DNA of 45,083 bases from an uncultured Oscillospiraceae bacterium (GCA_934597535.1 CAKTRT010000008.1:1-45083), one strand, 5' to 3'. Positions 31,805 to 39,382 are shown, counted from the first letter of the stretch. Notes: generated from the letters alone by a model not told the origin. A program made the numbers and translations.

Positions 31805-32723
31805 GCTGCGCAAGCTCAAGGCCGGGCAGAGCATCCGTGCCGACGGCCCCACATGGCACGCCGGAAAGGCCGGCACGCCGACGATGGGCGGCTTAATGTT
31901 CATCCTCGGCATCCTCGTCTCCATCCTGATCTGCGGCTTCAAGGGAATGCTCGCGGGGGACTTGGGGCATCTCTACATCTTCGGCTTCGCCCTTATCTTC
32001 GGCACCATCGGCTTTCTGGACGATTTTGAAAAGGTGAAGCACAAGCAGAACCTTGGCTTGACCGCCATCCAGAAGTTCCTGCTCCAGCTCGCCGCAGCGG
32101 TCGCGTTCCTCTGCCTGATGCGCTTTGACGGCATGCTGACGCCGAACCTCTATGTGCCGTTTTTCAACACGCAGATCGTTCTGAGCTGGCCGGTCTATAT
32201 GATCTTTGCCGCCTTCGTCATCGTCGGCACGGTCAACGCCGTCAACATCACCGACGGTATCGACGGCTTGGCCGGCAGCGTGACGGTGCCGGTCGGCCTG
32301 TTCTTTGCGGTGCTCGCCATCTGGTGGCAGGGCTATGAGCAGCTCGGCGTCTATGCCTCCGCTCTCGTCGGCGGCCTGCTCGGATTTCTGATCTATAATT
32401 TCCATCCTGCCAAGGTCTTCATGGGCGATACGGGCTCGCTCTTTCTCGGCGGCACGGTGGCGGCGCTGGCCTTTGCCTACGATATGCCCCTTGTGCTCAT
32501 TCCCGTCGGCTTTGTCTACATCTGCGAAACGCTGTCCGATATTTTACAGGTCGTCTACTTCAAGGCGACCCACGGAAAGCGCCTTTTCAAGATGGCGCCG
32601 CTGCATCATCATTTTGAGCTGTGCGGCTGGAGCGAGGTGAAGCTCGTTGCCATCTTTACCACCGTCAGCGCACTGTGCTGCATGGCGGCGCTGTTCGGCG
32701 TGATGGGGAGATATCATTTTTAA
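31734..32723 (+). CDS. mraY: phospho-MurNAc-pentapeptide transferase
   Basis: The 329-residue integral membrane enzyme has about ten helices. Conserved segments are GTPTMGGLMFI near 46, FLDDFEKVKHKQNLGL with the DD motif (about 88-103), NAVNITDGIDGLAG (about 166-179), FMGDTGSLFLGG (about 226-237) and PLHHHFELCGWSE. It transfers phospho-MurNAc-pentapeptide to undecaprenyl phosphate to make lipid I. Its ATG at 31734 lies inside the end of murE, with GGTGAAGGA-like sequence as the ribosome site. Confidence 0.98.
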   Translation: MKIIFAAILSFAVSAVTGKFLVPELRKLKAGQSIRADGPTWHAGKAGTPTMGGLMFILGILVSILICGFKGMLAGDLGHLYIFGFALIFGTIGFLDDFEKVKHKQNLGLTAIQKFLLQLAAAVAFLCLMRFDGMLTPNLYVPFFNTQIVLSWPVYMIFAAFVIVGTVNAVNITDGIDGLAGSVTVPVGLFFAVLAIWWQGYEQLGVYASALVGGLLGFLIYNFHPAKVFMGDTGSLFLGGTVAALAFAYDMPLVLIPVGFVYICETLSDILQVVYFKATHGKRLFKMAPLHHHFELCGWSEVKLVAIFTTVSALCCMAALFGVMGRYHF

Positions 32724-32759
32724 GAAACGGCAAACAGCATCGGGAAGGGAGGCTGCCGC

Positions 32760-33944
32760 ATGACCAAGGAAGAACGCCTGCTGCGGCAGGAGCAGCGCGA
32801 GCGCGCAAAGGCCATCGAGGCCGCCGCGCGCGAGGCCGGCCGCGGCCCGATCGACATGCCTTACCTTCTGCTGGTGCTTGCGCTGCTGGGCGTGGGGCTG
32901 CTGATGCTCTTTTCCGCCAGCTTTCCCTCGGCCTACTATGAAAAGGGCGATCCGACCTATTATCTTGTCCGCCAGGGCGTGTTTGCCGTGATAGGCATTG
33001 CGGCAATGTTCGTTATCGGCAAGATCAATTACGAACGCTACCGCGCCGTTGCAAAGCTTGCGCTGTTCGTCTCCATCATGCTGCTTATTCTCGTCCTTAT
33101 TCCCGGCATCGGCACGGGAAAGCTGACGCACGGCGCGCAGCGCTGGATCCGCATCACCTCGTCGTTCCAGTTCCAGCCCTCCGAGCTTGCCAAGGTCGGC
33201 ATTATCCTCTACTTTGCCGACAGCATCTCAAAAAAGAAGGATAAAATGGCCACGCTGCGCTACGGCATCATCCCCTATGCTGCGATCCTTGGCTGCATCG
33301 GCTTTCTCATGTACAAGGAGCCGCATTTCTCCGGCCTTGTGCTGCTGCTGGGTATCGGCGCGGTGATGATGTATGTCGGCGGCATCCGCAATTACTGGGT
33401 GCTTGTCGGCTTTGCGCTCGTCGCCCTCGTGGCTTATGCCTTTGCCGCGGGACTCATCACCTACAACTCCAGCCGCATCGCCATCTGGCTCGACCCGCTC
33501 AACGAGGAATGGATGCAGGGCGACGGCTATCAGATCCGGCAGGCGCTGCTTGCCATCGGCTCGGGCGGCCTGTTCGGCGTGGGGCTTGGCAAGAGCCGGC
33601 AGAAGTTCCTCTTCCTGCCCGAAGAGCACAACGACTTCATCTTCGCCATTATCTGCGAGGAACTCGGCCTTGTCGGCGCCACGATCATCATGGCCATGTT
33701 TGCCCTGCTCATCATCCGCGGCTACTGGATCGCCCTGCACGCGCGCGACCGCTTCGGCAGTCTTCTTGCCGTCGGCGTGACCACGCAGATCGCGCTTCAG
33801 GTCTTTCTCAATATCGCGGTCGTGACGAATTTGATCCCCAATACCGGCATTTCGCTGCCGTTTTTCAGCTACGGCGGTACGGCGCTCGCCGTGCAGCTCG
33901 CCGAGGTCGGCATCGTGCTGAGCGTTTCGCGCCAGATGCGCTGA
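32760..33944 (+). CDS. ftsW: SEDS glycosyltransferase FtsW
   Basis: The 394-residue polytopic protein has a basic cytoplasmic leader of about 35 residues. It belongs to the SEDS family, which polymerises glycan strands from lipid II. Typical segments are GAQRWIRI, QPSELAKVGIILYFA, LEEGYQIRQALLAIGSGGLFGVGLGKS-like residues around 258-278, FLPEEHNDFIFAIICEELG and the C-terminal IPNTGISLPFFSYGGTALAV. Lying between mraY and murG and downstream of the PBP argues for FtsW rather than RodA or SpoVE, but these cannot be told apart by sequence alone. Confidence 0.93.
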   Translation: MTKEERLLRQEQRERAKAIEAAAREAGRGPIDMPYLLLVLALLGVGLLMLFSASFPSAYYEKGDPTYYLVRQGVFAVIGIAAMFVIGKINYERYRAVAKLALFVSIMLLILVLIPGIGTGKLTHGAQRWIRITSSFQFQPSELAKVGIILYFADSISKKKDKMATLRYGIIPYAAILGCIGFLMYKEPHFSGLVLLLGIGAVMMYVGGIRNYWVLVGFALVALVAYAFAAGLITYNSSRIAIWLDPLNEEWMQGDGYQIRQALLAIGSGGLFGVGLGKSRQKFLFLPEEHNDFIFAIICEELGLVGATIIMAMFALLIIRGYWIALHARDRFGSLLAVGVTTQIALQVFLNIAVVTNLIPNTGISLPFFSYGGTALAVQLAEVGIVLSVSRQMR

Positions 33945-33966
33945 CGCGGAAAGGGAGGAAAAAGAC

Positions 33967-35085
33967 ATGAAAGTGATCTTTACCTGCGGCGGTACGGCGG
34001 GGCATGTCAACCCTGCGCTCGCTCTCGCGGGATATATGCGGGAAAGAGACGCAGCCACGCAGATCTTATTCGTCGGCGCGGAGCGCGGACTGGAGCGCGA
34101 TCTGATCGCGCATACGGACTATCCCTTCCGCACGGTGAACATCTCCTCGTTCCACCGCTCGTTCAAGCCTGCCGAGATCCGGCACAACCTGATCTCGCTC
34201 AAAAACCTCGCCCACGCCGAGCGTGAGGCGAATGCCATTTTGAACGATTTCCGCCCCGACCTGATCGTCGGCACCGGCGGCTACGCGAGCTATCCGCTCG
34301 TGCGTTACGGCGCGAAGGCGGGGATCCCGACGGCGGTGCACGAGTCGAATATCGTGCCGGGGCTGACGACACGGCAGCTGGAGCCTTACTGCGAGCGTAT
34401 CATGGTCGGCTTTGAGGACTGCCGCGCGCACTACAAGCACCCCGAGAAGGTGGTCGTGACCGGCACGCCCGTGCGCGGAGACTTCTTCGAGTTGACAAAG
34501 CGGCAGGCGAAGGAAAAACTCGGCATAAACGACGGCCGGCCCCTGATCGTTTCGTTCTGGGGCAGCCTTGGCTCGGGCGGCATGAACCGTACCATGGCGG
34601 ACTTCCTCGCGCTCGAGAGCGCGCACGAGCCGTTCCACCACATCCACGGCGTCGGCGAGATCTGCTGGGAACAGATGCAGCAGTGGATGAGTGCATGCGG
34701 CTTCGATCCCGCGGCGCACCCTGCAACCGAGGTGCGCGAATATATCTACGATATGGCGGAGGTCATGCGCGCGGCCGATCTTGTTATCTGCCGCGCGGGC
34801 GCGTCCACGCTCAGCGAGCTGACAGCGCTCGGCGTTCCGGCCATTCTGGTGCCGTCGCCCAATGTGACGAACCACCATCAGGAGAAAAACGCCGCCCTGC
34901 TCGGCGACCACGGCGCGGCGCTGGTGCTGGCGGAGGAGGGGCTTGACGGCAAAAAGCTCTTTGCTGCCGCGGCAGGGCTGCTGCGCGACGATGACCGTCT
35001 CGCCGCCATGGCGGAGCATATGGCGGCGCTCGGCATCCGCGATGCTACGCAGCGCATTTACGATACGGTCATGTCCCTCATATAA
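33967..35085 (+). CDS. murG: MurG, lipid II synthase
   Basis: This peripheral membrane GT-B glycosyltransferase of 372 residues adds GlcNAc to lipid I. The N-terminal FTCGGTAGHVNPALALAG motif (G-loop), TGGYASYPLV, HESNIVPGLTTR and the C-terminal RAGASTLSELTALGVPAILVPSPNVTNHHQEKNA nucleotide-sugar segment are all present. It is the last gene of the wall cluster; no murC, murB, ftsQ or ftsZ follows, unlike in Bacillus or E. coli. Confidence 0.98.
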   Translation: MKVIFTCGGTAGHVNPALALAGYMRERDAATQILFVGAERGLERDLIAHTDYPFRTVNISSFHRSFKPAEIRHNLISLKNLAHAEREANAILNDFRPDLIVGTGGYASYPLVRYGAKAGIPTAVHESNIVPGLTTRQLEPYCERIMVGFEDCRAHYKHPEKVVVTGTPVRGDFFELTKRQAKEKLGINDGRPLIVSFWGSLGSGGMNRTMADFLALESAHEPFHHIHGVGEICWEQMQQWMSACGFDPAAHPATEVREYIYDMAEVMRAADLVICRAGASTLSELTALGVPAILVPSPNVTNHHQEKNAALLGDHGAALVLAEEGLDGKKLFAAAAGLLRDDDRLAAMAEHMAALGIRDATQRIYDTVMSLI

Positions 35086-35125
35086 GCTTTACCGGGCGCG
35101 GATCGTTTGACGTTTTGGTGCAACA

Positions 35126-35153
35126 GGGGCGGCGGAAAATTTTCCGCCGTCCC
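35126..35153 (+). terminator. hairpin after murG
   Basis: A nearly perfect 28-base palindrome with a single mismatched pair and an AAAATTTT centre lies 40 bases after the murG stop. It lacks a clear U tract. Confidence 0.55.
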
Positions 35154-35212
35154 TTCCTTTGCCAAATGCCGCCCGCAAAAGCGCTTTTTGCCGCAATTTC
35201 CGTTTTTTCACC

Positions 35213-35241
35213 TTGCAAAAGACGGCGCGGTTTGCTATGAT
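35213..35241 (+). promoter_or_regulatory. sigma-A promoter of the NifU-like/GGGtGRT operon
   Basis: TTGCAA (35213-35218), 17 bases and TATGAT (35236-35241). Immediately downstream lies the palindrome CATACGTATG (about 35245-35254) followed by a second ATACGT, a possible operator at the transcription start. Confidence 0.75.
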
Positions 35242-35303
35242 AGCCATACGTATGATACGTTCCGTGTTTTCACGGAGACAGTGGATAAGAAAGGATGACC
35301 GTA

Positions 35304-35996
35304 ATGATTTACACGACCGAAGTCCAGCATATGTGCCCGGTCGCCAAGGGCGCATATCACGGCCCTGCTCCCATCCCCGAAGAGGGCAAGTGGGTCCAGG
35401 CCAAGCAGATCGCCGATATTTCCGGCTTCACCCACGGTATCGGCTGGTGCGCGCCCCAGCAGGGCGCCTGCAAGCTGACGCTCAACGTCAAGGAGGGCGT
35501 CATTCAGGAGGCGCTGGTCGAGACCATCGGCTGCTCGGGTATGACCCATTCCGCCGCCATGGCTTCCGAGATCCTGATCGGCAAGACCATTCTCGAAGCG
35601 CTGAACACCGACCTTGTTTGCGACGCCATCAACACCGCCATGCGCGAGCTGTTCCTGCAGATCGTCTACGGCCGCACCCAGTCCGCCTTCTCTGAGGACG
35701 GCCTCGCCGTCGGCGCGTCCCTTGAGGATCTCGGCAAGGGCCTGCGCTCCCAGGTCGGCACGATGTTTGCCACCGCCGAGAAGGGCCCCCGTTATCTCGA
35801 AATGGCCGAGGGCTACTGCTCCCGAGTCGCGCTCAACAAGGAGAACGAGATCGTCGGCTACGAGTTTATCAACCTCGGTAAGATGATGGACTTCATCAAG
35901 AAGGGCATCGACGCCAACGAAGCGCTTGAAAAGGCCAAGGGTCACTATGGCCAGTGGGACAACGCGGCGAAGTACATCGACCCGCGTCAGGAATAA
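35304..35996 (+). CDS. NifU-N-like Fe-S cluster scaffold protein
   Basis: The protein has about 230 residues. I prefer the ATG at 35304 because AAAGG lies 9 bases upstream; an ATG at 35295 touches it. It resembles the IscU/NifU N-terminal fold in an unusual variant: GWCAPQQGACKLTLNVKEGVIQEALVETIGCSGMTHSAAMASEIL supplies two spaced cysteines, and CDAINTAMRELFLQIVYGRTQSAF a third. Such proteins bind transient Fe-S clusters. The gene is strictly paired with the GGGtGRT gene (18-base gap). Codon use is strongly biased (mostly C-ending), suggesting high expression. The substrate protein is unknown. Confidence 0.82.
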   Translation: MIYTTEVQHMCPVAKGAYHGPAPIPEEGKWVQAKQIADISGFTHGIGWCAPQQGACKLTLNVKEGVIQEALVETIGCSGMTHSAAMASEILIGKTILEALNTDLVCDAINTAMRELFLQIVYGRTQSAFSEDGLAVGASLEDLGKGLRSQVGTMFATAEKGPRYLEMAEGYCSRVALNKENEIVGYEFINLGKMMDFIKKGIDANEALEKAKGHYGQWDNAAKYIDPRQE

Positions 35997-36014
35997 GGAA
36001 GGGAGGACGAAACC

Positions 36015-37013
36015 ATGGCTTTATTTGAAAACTACGAGAGAAGAATCGACAAGATCAACGGCGTCCTCGCTCAGTACGGTATCTCTTCCGTCGAAGAGTG
36101 CCGCGAGATCTGCAAGGCCAAGGGCTTTGACCCGTATGAGATCGTCAAGGGCATCCAGCCCATCTGCTTTGAAAACGCCTGCTGGGCGTACACCGTCGGC
36201 GCGGCGATCGCCATCAAGGCGGGCGTGAAGTCCGCTGCCGAAGCCGCCAAGATGATCGGCGTGGGTCTGCAGTCCTTCTGCATCGACGGCTCCGTCGCCG
36301 AGGACCGCAAGGTCGGTCTGGGCCACGGCAACCTCGGCGCGATGCTGCTGTCCGACGAGTCGAAGTGCTTCGCCTTCCTCGCCGGTCACGAGTCCTTCGC
36401 CGCCGCTGAGGGCGCGATCGGCATCGTCCGCAATGCCAACAAGGCCCGCAAGGAGCCCCTGCGCGTCATCCTGAACGGCCTCGGCAAGGACGCTGCTCAG
36501 ATCATCTCCCGTATCAACGGCTTCACCTATGTCCAGACCCAGTTCGACTACTTCACCGGCAAGCTGAACATCGTGCGCGAGATCCGCTACAGCGAGACCG
36601 AGCGCGCCGACGTCCGCTGCTACGGCGCTGACGACGTCCGCGAGGGCGTGGCCATCATGCATTCCGAGGGCGTGGACGTCTCCATCACCGGTAACTCCAC
36701 CAACCCGACCCGCTTCCAGCACCCCGTCGCCGGCACCTACAAGAAAGAGTGCATCGAGCAGGGCAAGAAGTACTTCTCCGTCGCCTCCGGCGGCGGTACG
36801 GGCCGCACGCTGCACCCGGACAACATGGCTGCCGGCCCCGCCTCCTACGGCATGACCGACACCATGGGCCGCATGCATTCCGACGCCCAGTTCGCCGGCT
36901 CCTCCTCCGTGCCCGCACACGTTGAGATGATGGGCTTCCTGGGCATGGGCAACAACCCGATGGTCGGCGCCACCGTCGCCGTGGCCGTCGCCGTCGCGGA
37001 AAGCCTGAAGTAA
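36015..37013 (+). CDS. GGGtGRT family protein, uncharacterised
   Basis: The 332-residue soluble protein carries the family's name-giving motif ASGGGTGRTLHPDN (about 256-269). Other conserved-looking stretches are QPICFENACWAYTVGAAIAIK, GVGLQSFCIDGSVAEDRKVGLGHGNLGAMLL and FAFLAGHESFAAAEGAIGIV. Cysteines in CFENACW and FCIDG could bind metal or a cluster supplied by the upstream NifU-like protein. The function is not known. Codon bias indicates high expression. It is second in a two-gene operon with its own promoter and terminator. Confidence 0.9.
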   Translation: MALFENYERRIDKINGVLAQYGISSVEECREICKAKGFDPYEIVKGIQPICFENACWAYTVGAAIAIKAGVKSAAEAAKMIGVGLQSFCIDGSVAEDRKVGLGHGNLGAMLLSDESKCFAFLAGHESFAAAEGAIGIVRNANKARKEPLRVILNGLGKDAAQIISRINGFTYVQTQFDYFTGKLNIVREIRYSETERADVRCYGADDVREGVAIMHSEGVDVSITGNSTNPTRFQHPVAGTYKKECIEQGKKYFSVASGGGTGRTLHPDNMAAGPASYGMTDTMGRMHSDAQFAGSSSVPAHVEMMGFLGMGNNPMVGATVAVAVAVAESLK

Positions 37014-37061
37014 GGAAAACTTACCGAAAGCTGACAAAAAAGCAACAATTCCACAAAGTAC

Positions 37062-37095
37062 AAAGCACCCGCTTCCATGAGGAAACGGGTGCTTT
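37062..37095 (+). terminator. terminator of the GGGtGRT operon
   Basis: A stem with one mismatch (AAGCACCCG-c-TTCC with GGAA-a-CGGGTGCTT) around ATGA is followed by TTTTGCGTTTTT. Two copies of TTTTGCCAAC (37101-37110 and 37112-37121) come next. Confidence 0.9.
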
Positions 37096-37100
37096 TGCGT

Positions 37101-37121
37101 TTTTGCCAACATTTTGCCAAC
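37101..37121. repeat. tandem TTTTGCCAAC at the start of the accessory block
   Basis: Two 10-base copies separated by one A lie between the GGGtGRT terminator and the toxin gene. Short tandem repeats like this serve as arm sites for tyrosine integrases, and a decayed integrase lies 700 bases away. This reading is a guess. Confidence 0.35.
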
Positions 37122-37139
37122 CTCTGCTCAAAGTCGGCA

Positions 37140-37496
37140 TTAAAATGATGCAGTGACGATGTCACTTTTCAAGTGCGTCTTTATATGAGAACTCAAATCG
37201 CGGCCTGCTGTAAAGACATTCCAGATGTAGACGGTTTGTGCAGTTTTATCTGTGGAGTAAACCGCAATATCCTGCCGTGTGATGAACAGGCGGACACCTT
37301 TGCTGCGCCATGGCACTTCGCTGTAAAGCGGATACTTCTCCGGCATAAAAGAAAGATCGTGCCAGATCACATCCTTCAGGCGAGCGTACCAGCGTTCGGC
37401 AGTGGTACGGTCGTGAAAAACGCTGGTAATGTATTGAAACTTTTCGGCGATATCATTGGCAGCAGCATTTGTGTATACGATATTGTATTTGTCTAT
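37140..37496 (-). CDS. RelE/ParE family toxin lacking a canonical start codon
   Basis: The reading frame gives about 118 residues with the RelE/ParE fold: IVYTNAAANDIAEKFQYI, AERWYARLKDVIWHDL, PWRSKGVRLFITRQDIAVYSTDKTAQTVYIWNVFTAGRDLSSHI. RelE toxins cleave mRNA on the ribosome; ParE toxins poison gyrase. The frame continues directly from the antitoxin's stop codon, but where an ATG is expected (before DKYNIVYT) the codon is ATA (37494-37496). The next usable start is a GTG at 37368-37370 that would leave only the C-terminal 76 residues. The toxin is probably silent or poorly made. The antitoxin gene ends 6 bases upstream. Confidence 0.75.
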   Translation of the reverse strand: MDKYNIVYTNAAANDIAEKFQYITSVFHDRTTAERWYARLKDVIWHDLSFMPEKYPLYSEVPWRSKGVRLFITRQDIAVYSTDKTAQTVYIWNVFTAGRDLSSHIKTHLKSDIVTASF

Positions 37497-37502
37497 ATTC
37501 GC

Positions 37503-37784
37503 TTATAGTTCTGCGATTTTTGCGTCAAGCGCATCCTGAGAAAGGGTACGGCCAGAGGCAATATCCGCTGCACTCTTGCGGAGCTTGGCGTCGATCTCAT
37601 CCTGACTCAGTTCATCCCAGGTTTTTAAGGACGGGGTAAAGGGCATACCGCCTTCGCGAAGACTTTGCTGCGCAAAGATGCGGGCGGCCTCTGCAAAGGA
37701 GGTGCCGAGACTGCGATAGAGACTCTCCACCTCGGATTTCAGTTCGCTGTTCATACAGATTTGAAACGTTGCATCCATAGCCAT
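37503..37784 (-). CDS. RelB/DinJ family antitoxin
   Basis: This 93-residue protein starts at the ATG at 37782-37784 with AAGGAG 8 bases upstream. The N-terminal part (MAMDATFQICMNSELKSEVESLYRSLGTSFAEAARIFAQQSLREGGMPF) is the ribbon-helix-helix DNA-binding domain of RelB/DinJ. The Asp/Ser-rich C-terminal tail would wrap the toxin. It is intact, unlike its partner, and probably represses their shared promoter. Confidence 0.88.
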   Translation of the reverse strand: MAMDATFQICMNSELKSEVESLYRSLGTSFAEAARIFAQQSLREGGMPFTPSLKTWDELSQDEIDAKLRKSAADIASGRTLSQDALDAKIAEL

Positions 37785-37820
37785 AAAAATCAACTCCTTG
37801 TGTTACGATTGCACTACAAA

Positions 37821-38061
37821 TTAAAAAGGAATGTCAATAATATCCTGCGAAAGTTCGATCGTGCGGACACTGTCATATTTGGGTGCGGCGAAATACCAGT
37901 AGCCGGATTGCTCAGTAACGGTGTCCTTGTCCTGCCACTGAATTTGCCGACGGATAGATAACTGCTTTCGCTCAAAGTCGATATCTTCCCATTCTAAAGC
38001 AATAAGAATGGCAGAGTGTGGAGAATCCCGGAAGTTGCGCTGGTGGAGTACATCAGGAATT
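37821..38061 (-). pseudogene. tyrosine integrase remnant
   Basis: Read on the minus strand, about 80 codons ending at 37821 give LHQRNFRDSPHSAILIALEWEDIDFERKQL and YWYFAAPKYDSVRTIELS, then a stop. These match the region of phage and ICE-type integrases between the SAM-like domain and the catalytic core (xLxWEDIDF and PKxxxSxRTI). The catalytic Arg-His-Tyr part is gone, and a terminator hairpin sits at the 5' side. It is a broken gene, evidence that the block was once mobile. Confidence 0.75.
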
Positions 38062-38077
38062 GTACAAATAAGTAAAA

Positions 38078-38103
38078 GGCAAGCGCTGCAATAGGCGCTT
38101 GCC
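38078..38103 (-). terminator. terminator within the decayed block
   Basis: GGCAAGCGC (38078-38086) pairs perfectly with GCGCTTGCC (38095-38103), followed on the minus strand by TTTTACTTATTT. Confidence 0.75.
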
Positions 38104-38283
38104 CGATACCTATGGTGAGGGCAGGGTGAGGAAATACGAACTTAGTCCAAGATTTTACCTATTTTCTATGCTGTAATGGTTTGCCACGATCGGCACGTTC
38201 CAGAAAAATGCTGGACAAAAGATCTCCTGCAAAATGCTAACCGTCTTTCAGTAAAAAGTTTGAAAAACGGGAAATCATTTCAG

Positions 38284-38475
38284 TTAACCCTCCCAAACGA
38301 AAAGGTTTTTATCGACCAAAGCGTGCTCGATATATTCGATCCGCTGCGTAGATTCTGGCGCGGTACGACGCCCCAGTTCTACGCCAAGCGCTTCCACCAC
38401 AGCATAAATCGCGGTATCTCCGCTGGAGTGATTGACAGTATTGGTGTCGATCACAACATCAGCGATCTTAGTCAG
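38284..38475 (-). pseudogene. unidentified decayed coding fragment
   Basis: On the minus strand about 64 codons ending at 38284 read IADVVIDTNTVNHSSGDTAIYAVVEALGVELGRRT and IEYIEHALVDKNLFVWEG. This is protein-like in composition and more convincing than the overlapping plus-strand frame. It has no start; the sequence is interrupted near 38480 by the fragment on the other strand. I do not recognise the family; a C-terminal piece of a small nucleotide kinase is one possibility. Confidence 0.35.
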
Positions 38476-38490
38476 CGGACTAATGACCGC

Positions 38491-38664
38491 ATGGAGGCTG
38501 AAGAGGCCTACCGTCTGGCCAATGAGCCCAAACAGCTCTACTATGTTGAGGGCAAGCACAACGAGTGGATGTTTGATGACGACCCGAAGTTCCAGGCGCT
38601 CGCCAAGGCGCTCGCCGATTTCTACAAGGAGTACCTGATTCCCACCAAGTTCGGCCTGCAGTAA
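38491..38664 (+). pseudogene. C-terminal fragment of an alpha/beta hydrolase
   Basis: The plus-strand frame from 38491 encodes EAEEAYRLANEPKQLYYVEGKHNEWMFDDDPKFQALAKALADFYKEYL. This is the end of a dienelactone-hydrolase-like alpha/beta hydrolase, including the catalytic His in the GxxHNEW context. The nucleophile elbow and the rest are missing; the frame upstream (38176-38490) translates but does not look related. It is a remnant. Confidence 0.6.
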
Positions 38665-38691
38665 GGATTGCAATCTCCCCTTTTTCGCACA

Positions 38692-38717
38692 GCGGAGCGG
38701 CCTTCCGGCCGCTCCGC
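38692..38717. terminator. strong hairpin after the hydrolase fragment
   Basis: GCGGAGCGGCC (38692-38702) and GGCCGCTCCGC (38707-38717) form an 11-bp stem with a TTCC loop. No U tract follows on either strand. Confidence 0.6.
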
Positions 38718-38813
38718 CTCCCCTCGCAAACGGCGATGACAACAAATATTCTACCAGATGAAGGAGGGTAAAATCTATGGATTACAATGCATACTCATTT
38801 GTGAGCTTTTGCC

Positions 38814-39059
38814 TTACAGGTATCCCACAAAGCTCGAAACCGCGATTTTGGGTGGGATCTCAAGAAGCATATGTATGTGATCTGGACACACCTCCGCTTC
38901 TACAATCGCCACCTTTTTCCATTCGCACAACTGCCGCAGGATTTTTCCTATCTCTCTGCGTTTTTCGCCGAAGAATACTTTGCGCCGATATTTCGGCGCA
39001 GATACGAAGTGGTATTTGCAATTCCACTTCGTATGCGCTAAACTGTTTGAGTCATTCAT
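38814..39059 (-). pseudogene. tnpA: truncated IS200/IS605 TnpA transposase
   Basis: The first 81 residues of a Y1 HUH transposase are present: HTKWNCKYHFVSAPKYRRKVFFGEKRREIGKIL and VEAEVCPDHIHMLLEIPPKIAVSSFVGYL. The HIH metal motif is intact. The next codon, where the family has Lys before GKSS, is TAA; after it the frame reads GKSSQMSMHCNP and stops. The catalytic Tyr region is lost. A GGGAGG ribosome site and a hairpin-rich left end (about 39080-39135) survive. It cannot transpose by itself. Confidence 0.85.
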
Positions 39060-39162
39060 TCTTGAGTGACCTCCCTTTGTTTTGTAGTTTGCAGTTGCCA
39101 GACCGCTTCTCTACTATAAGAGAGGGAGTTTTATTTTTCCTCATCGGCAGCAGCCTCTTTTG

Positions 39163-39185
39163 AACCACTCGCCCAGCGAGTGGTT
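39163..39185. repeat. 10-bp hairpin beside the transposase remnant
   Basis: AACCACTCGC (39163-39172) pairs perfectly with GCGAGTGGTT (39176-39185) with a 3-base loop. It may be an IS200/IS605 end hairpin or a terminator. Confidence 0.5.
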
Positions 39186-39199
39186 TTCAAGATACAAAA

Positions 39200-39227
39200 A
39201 GAGGGCCGCGCTTTCGCGCAGCCCTCT
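39200..39227 (-). terminator. terminator of the Cys-rich microprotein gene
   Basis: AGAGGGC-c-GCGC (39200-39211) pairs with GCGC-a-GCCCTCT (39216-39227). On the minus strand TTTTTG follows, 12 bases after the microprotein stop. Confidence 0.85.
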
Positions 39228-39238
39228 CTTTCGCAGGT

Positions 39239-39382
39239 TTAGCAGCCGCAGCCGTTATTGCAGCCGCAGTTGTTATTGCAGCCGCAGCCGCCGCCGCAGC
39301 CGCCGCAGGCGAAGATCAGGATGATGAGGATCAGGATCCACAGGCAGCAGCCACCGCCGAAGCAACCGTTGTTATTGCACAT
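39239..39382 (-). CDS. 47-residue Cys/Gly/Asn-rich membrane microprotein
   Basis: The peptide runs from ATG 39380-39382 to TAA 39239-39241. It has three parts: MCNNNGCFGGGCC, a hydrophobic helix LWILILIILIFA (residues 14-25), and a tail of CGG, GCGC and NN repeats. Twelve of 47 residues are cysteine. It has a GGGGG-type ribosome site and its own terminator, and is flanked by real genes. It recalls the YjcZ-like small sporulation proteins and other Gly/Cys-rich single-helix peptides of Firmicutes, but I cannot name a function. Metal binding or a cross-linked coat layer would fit the composition; both are guesses. Confidence 0.75.
   Translation of the reverse strand: MCNNNGCFGGGCCLWILILIILIFACGGCGGGCGCNNNCGCNNGCGC

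Noticed and set aside
38176..38664. A 162-codon plus-strand ORF as one intact protein
   Set aside because: Only the last 58 codons resemble a family (hydrolase C terminus). The front overlaps a better minus-strand fragment, so it is a chimera of remnants.
39200..39382. Repeats in the Cys-rich gene as a possible CRISPR or tandem-repeat locus
   Set aside because: The CAGCCGCA-type repetition is explained by Gly-Cys and Asn codons of one small ORF with start, stop and terminator; there are no regular spacers.
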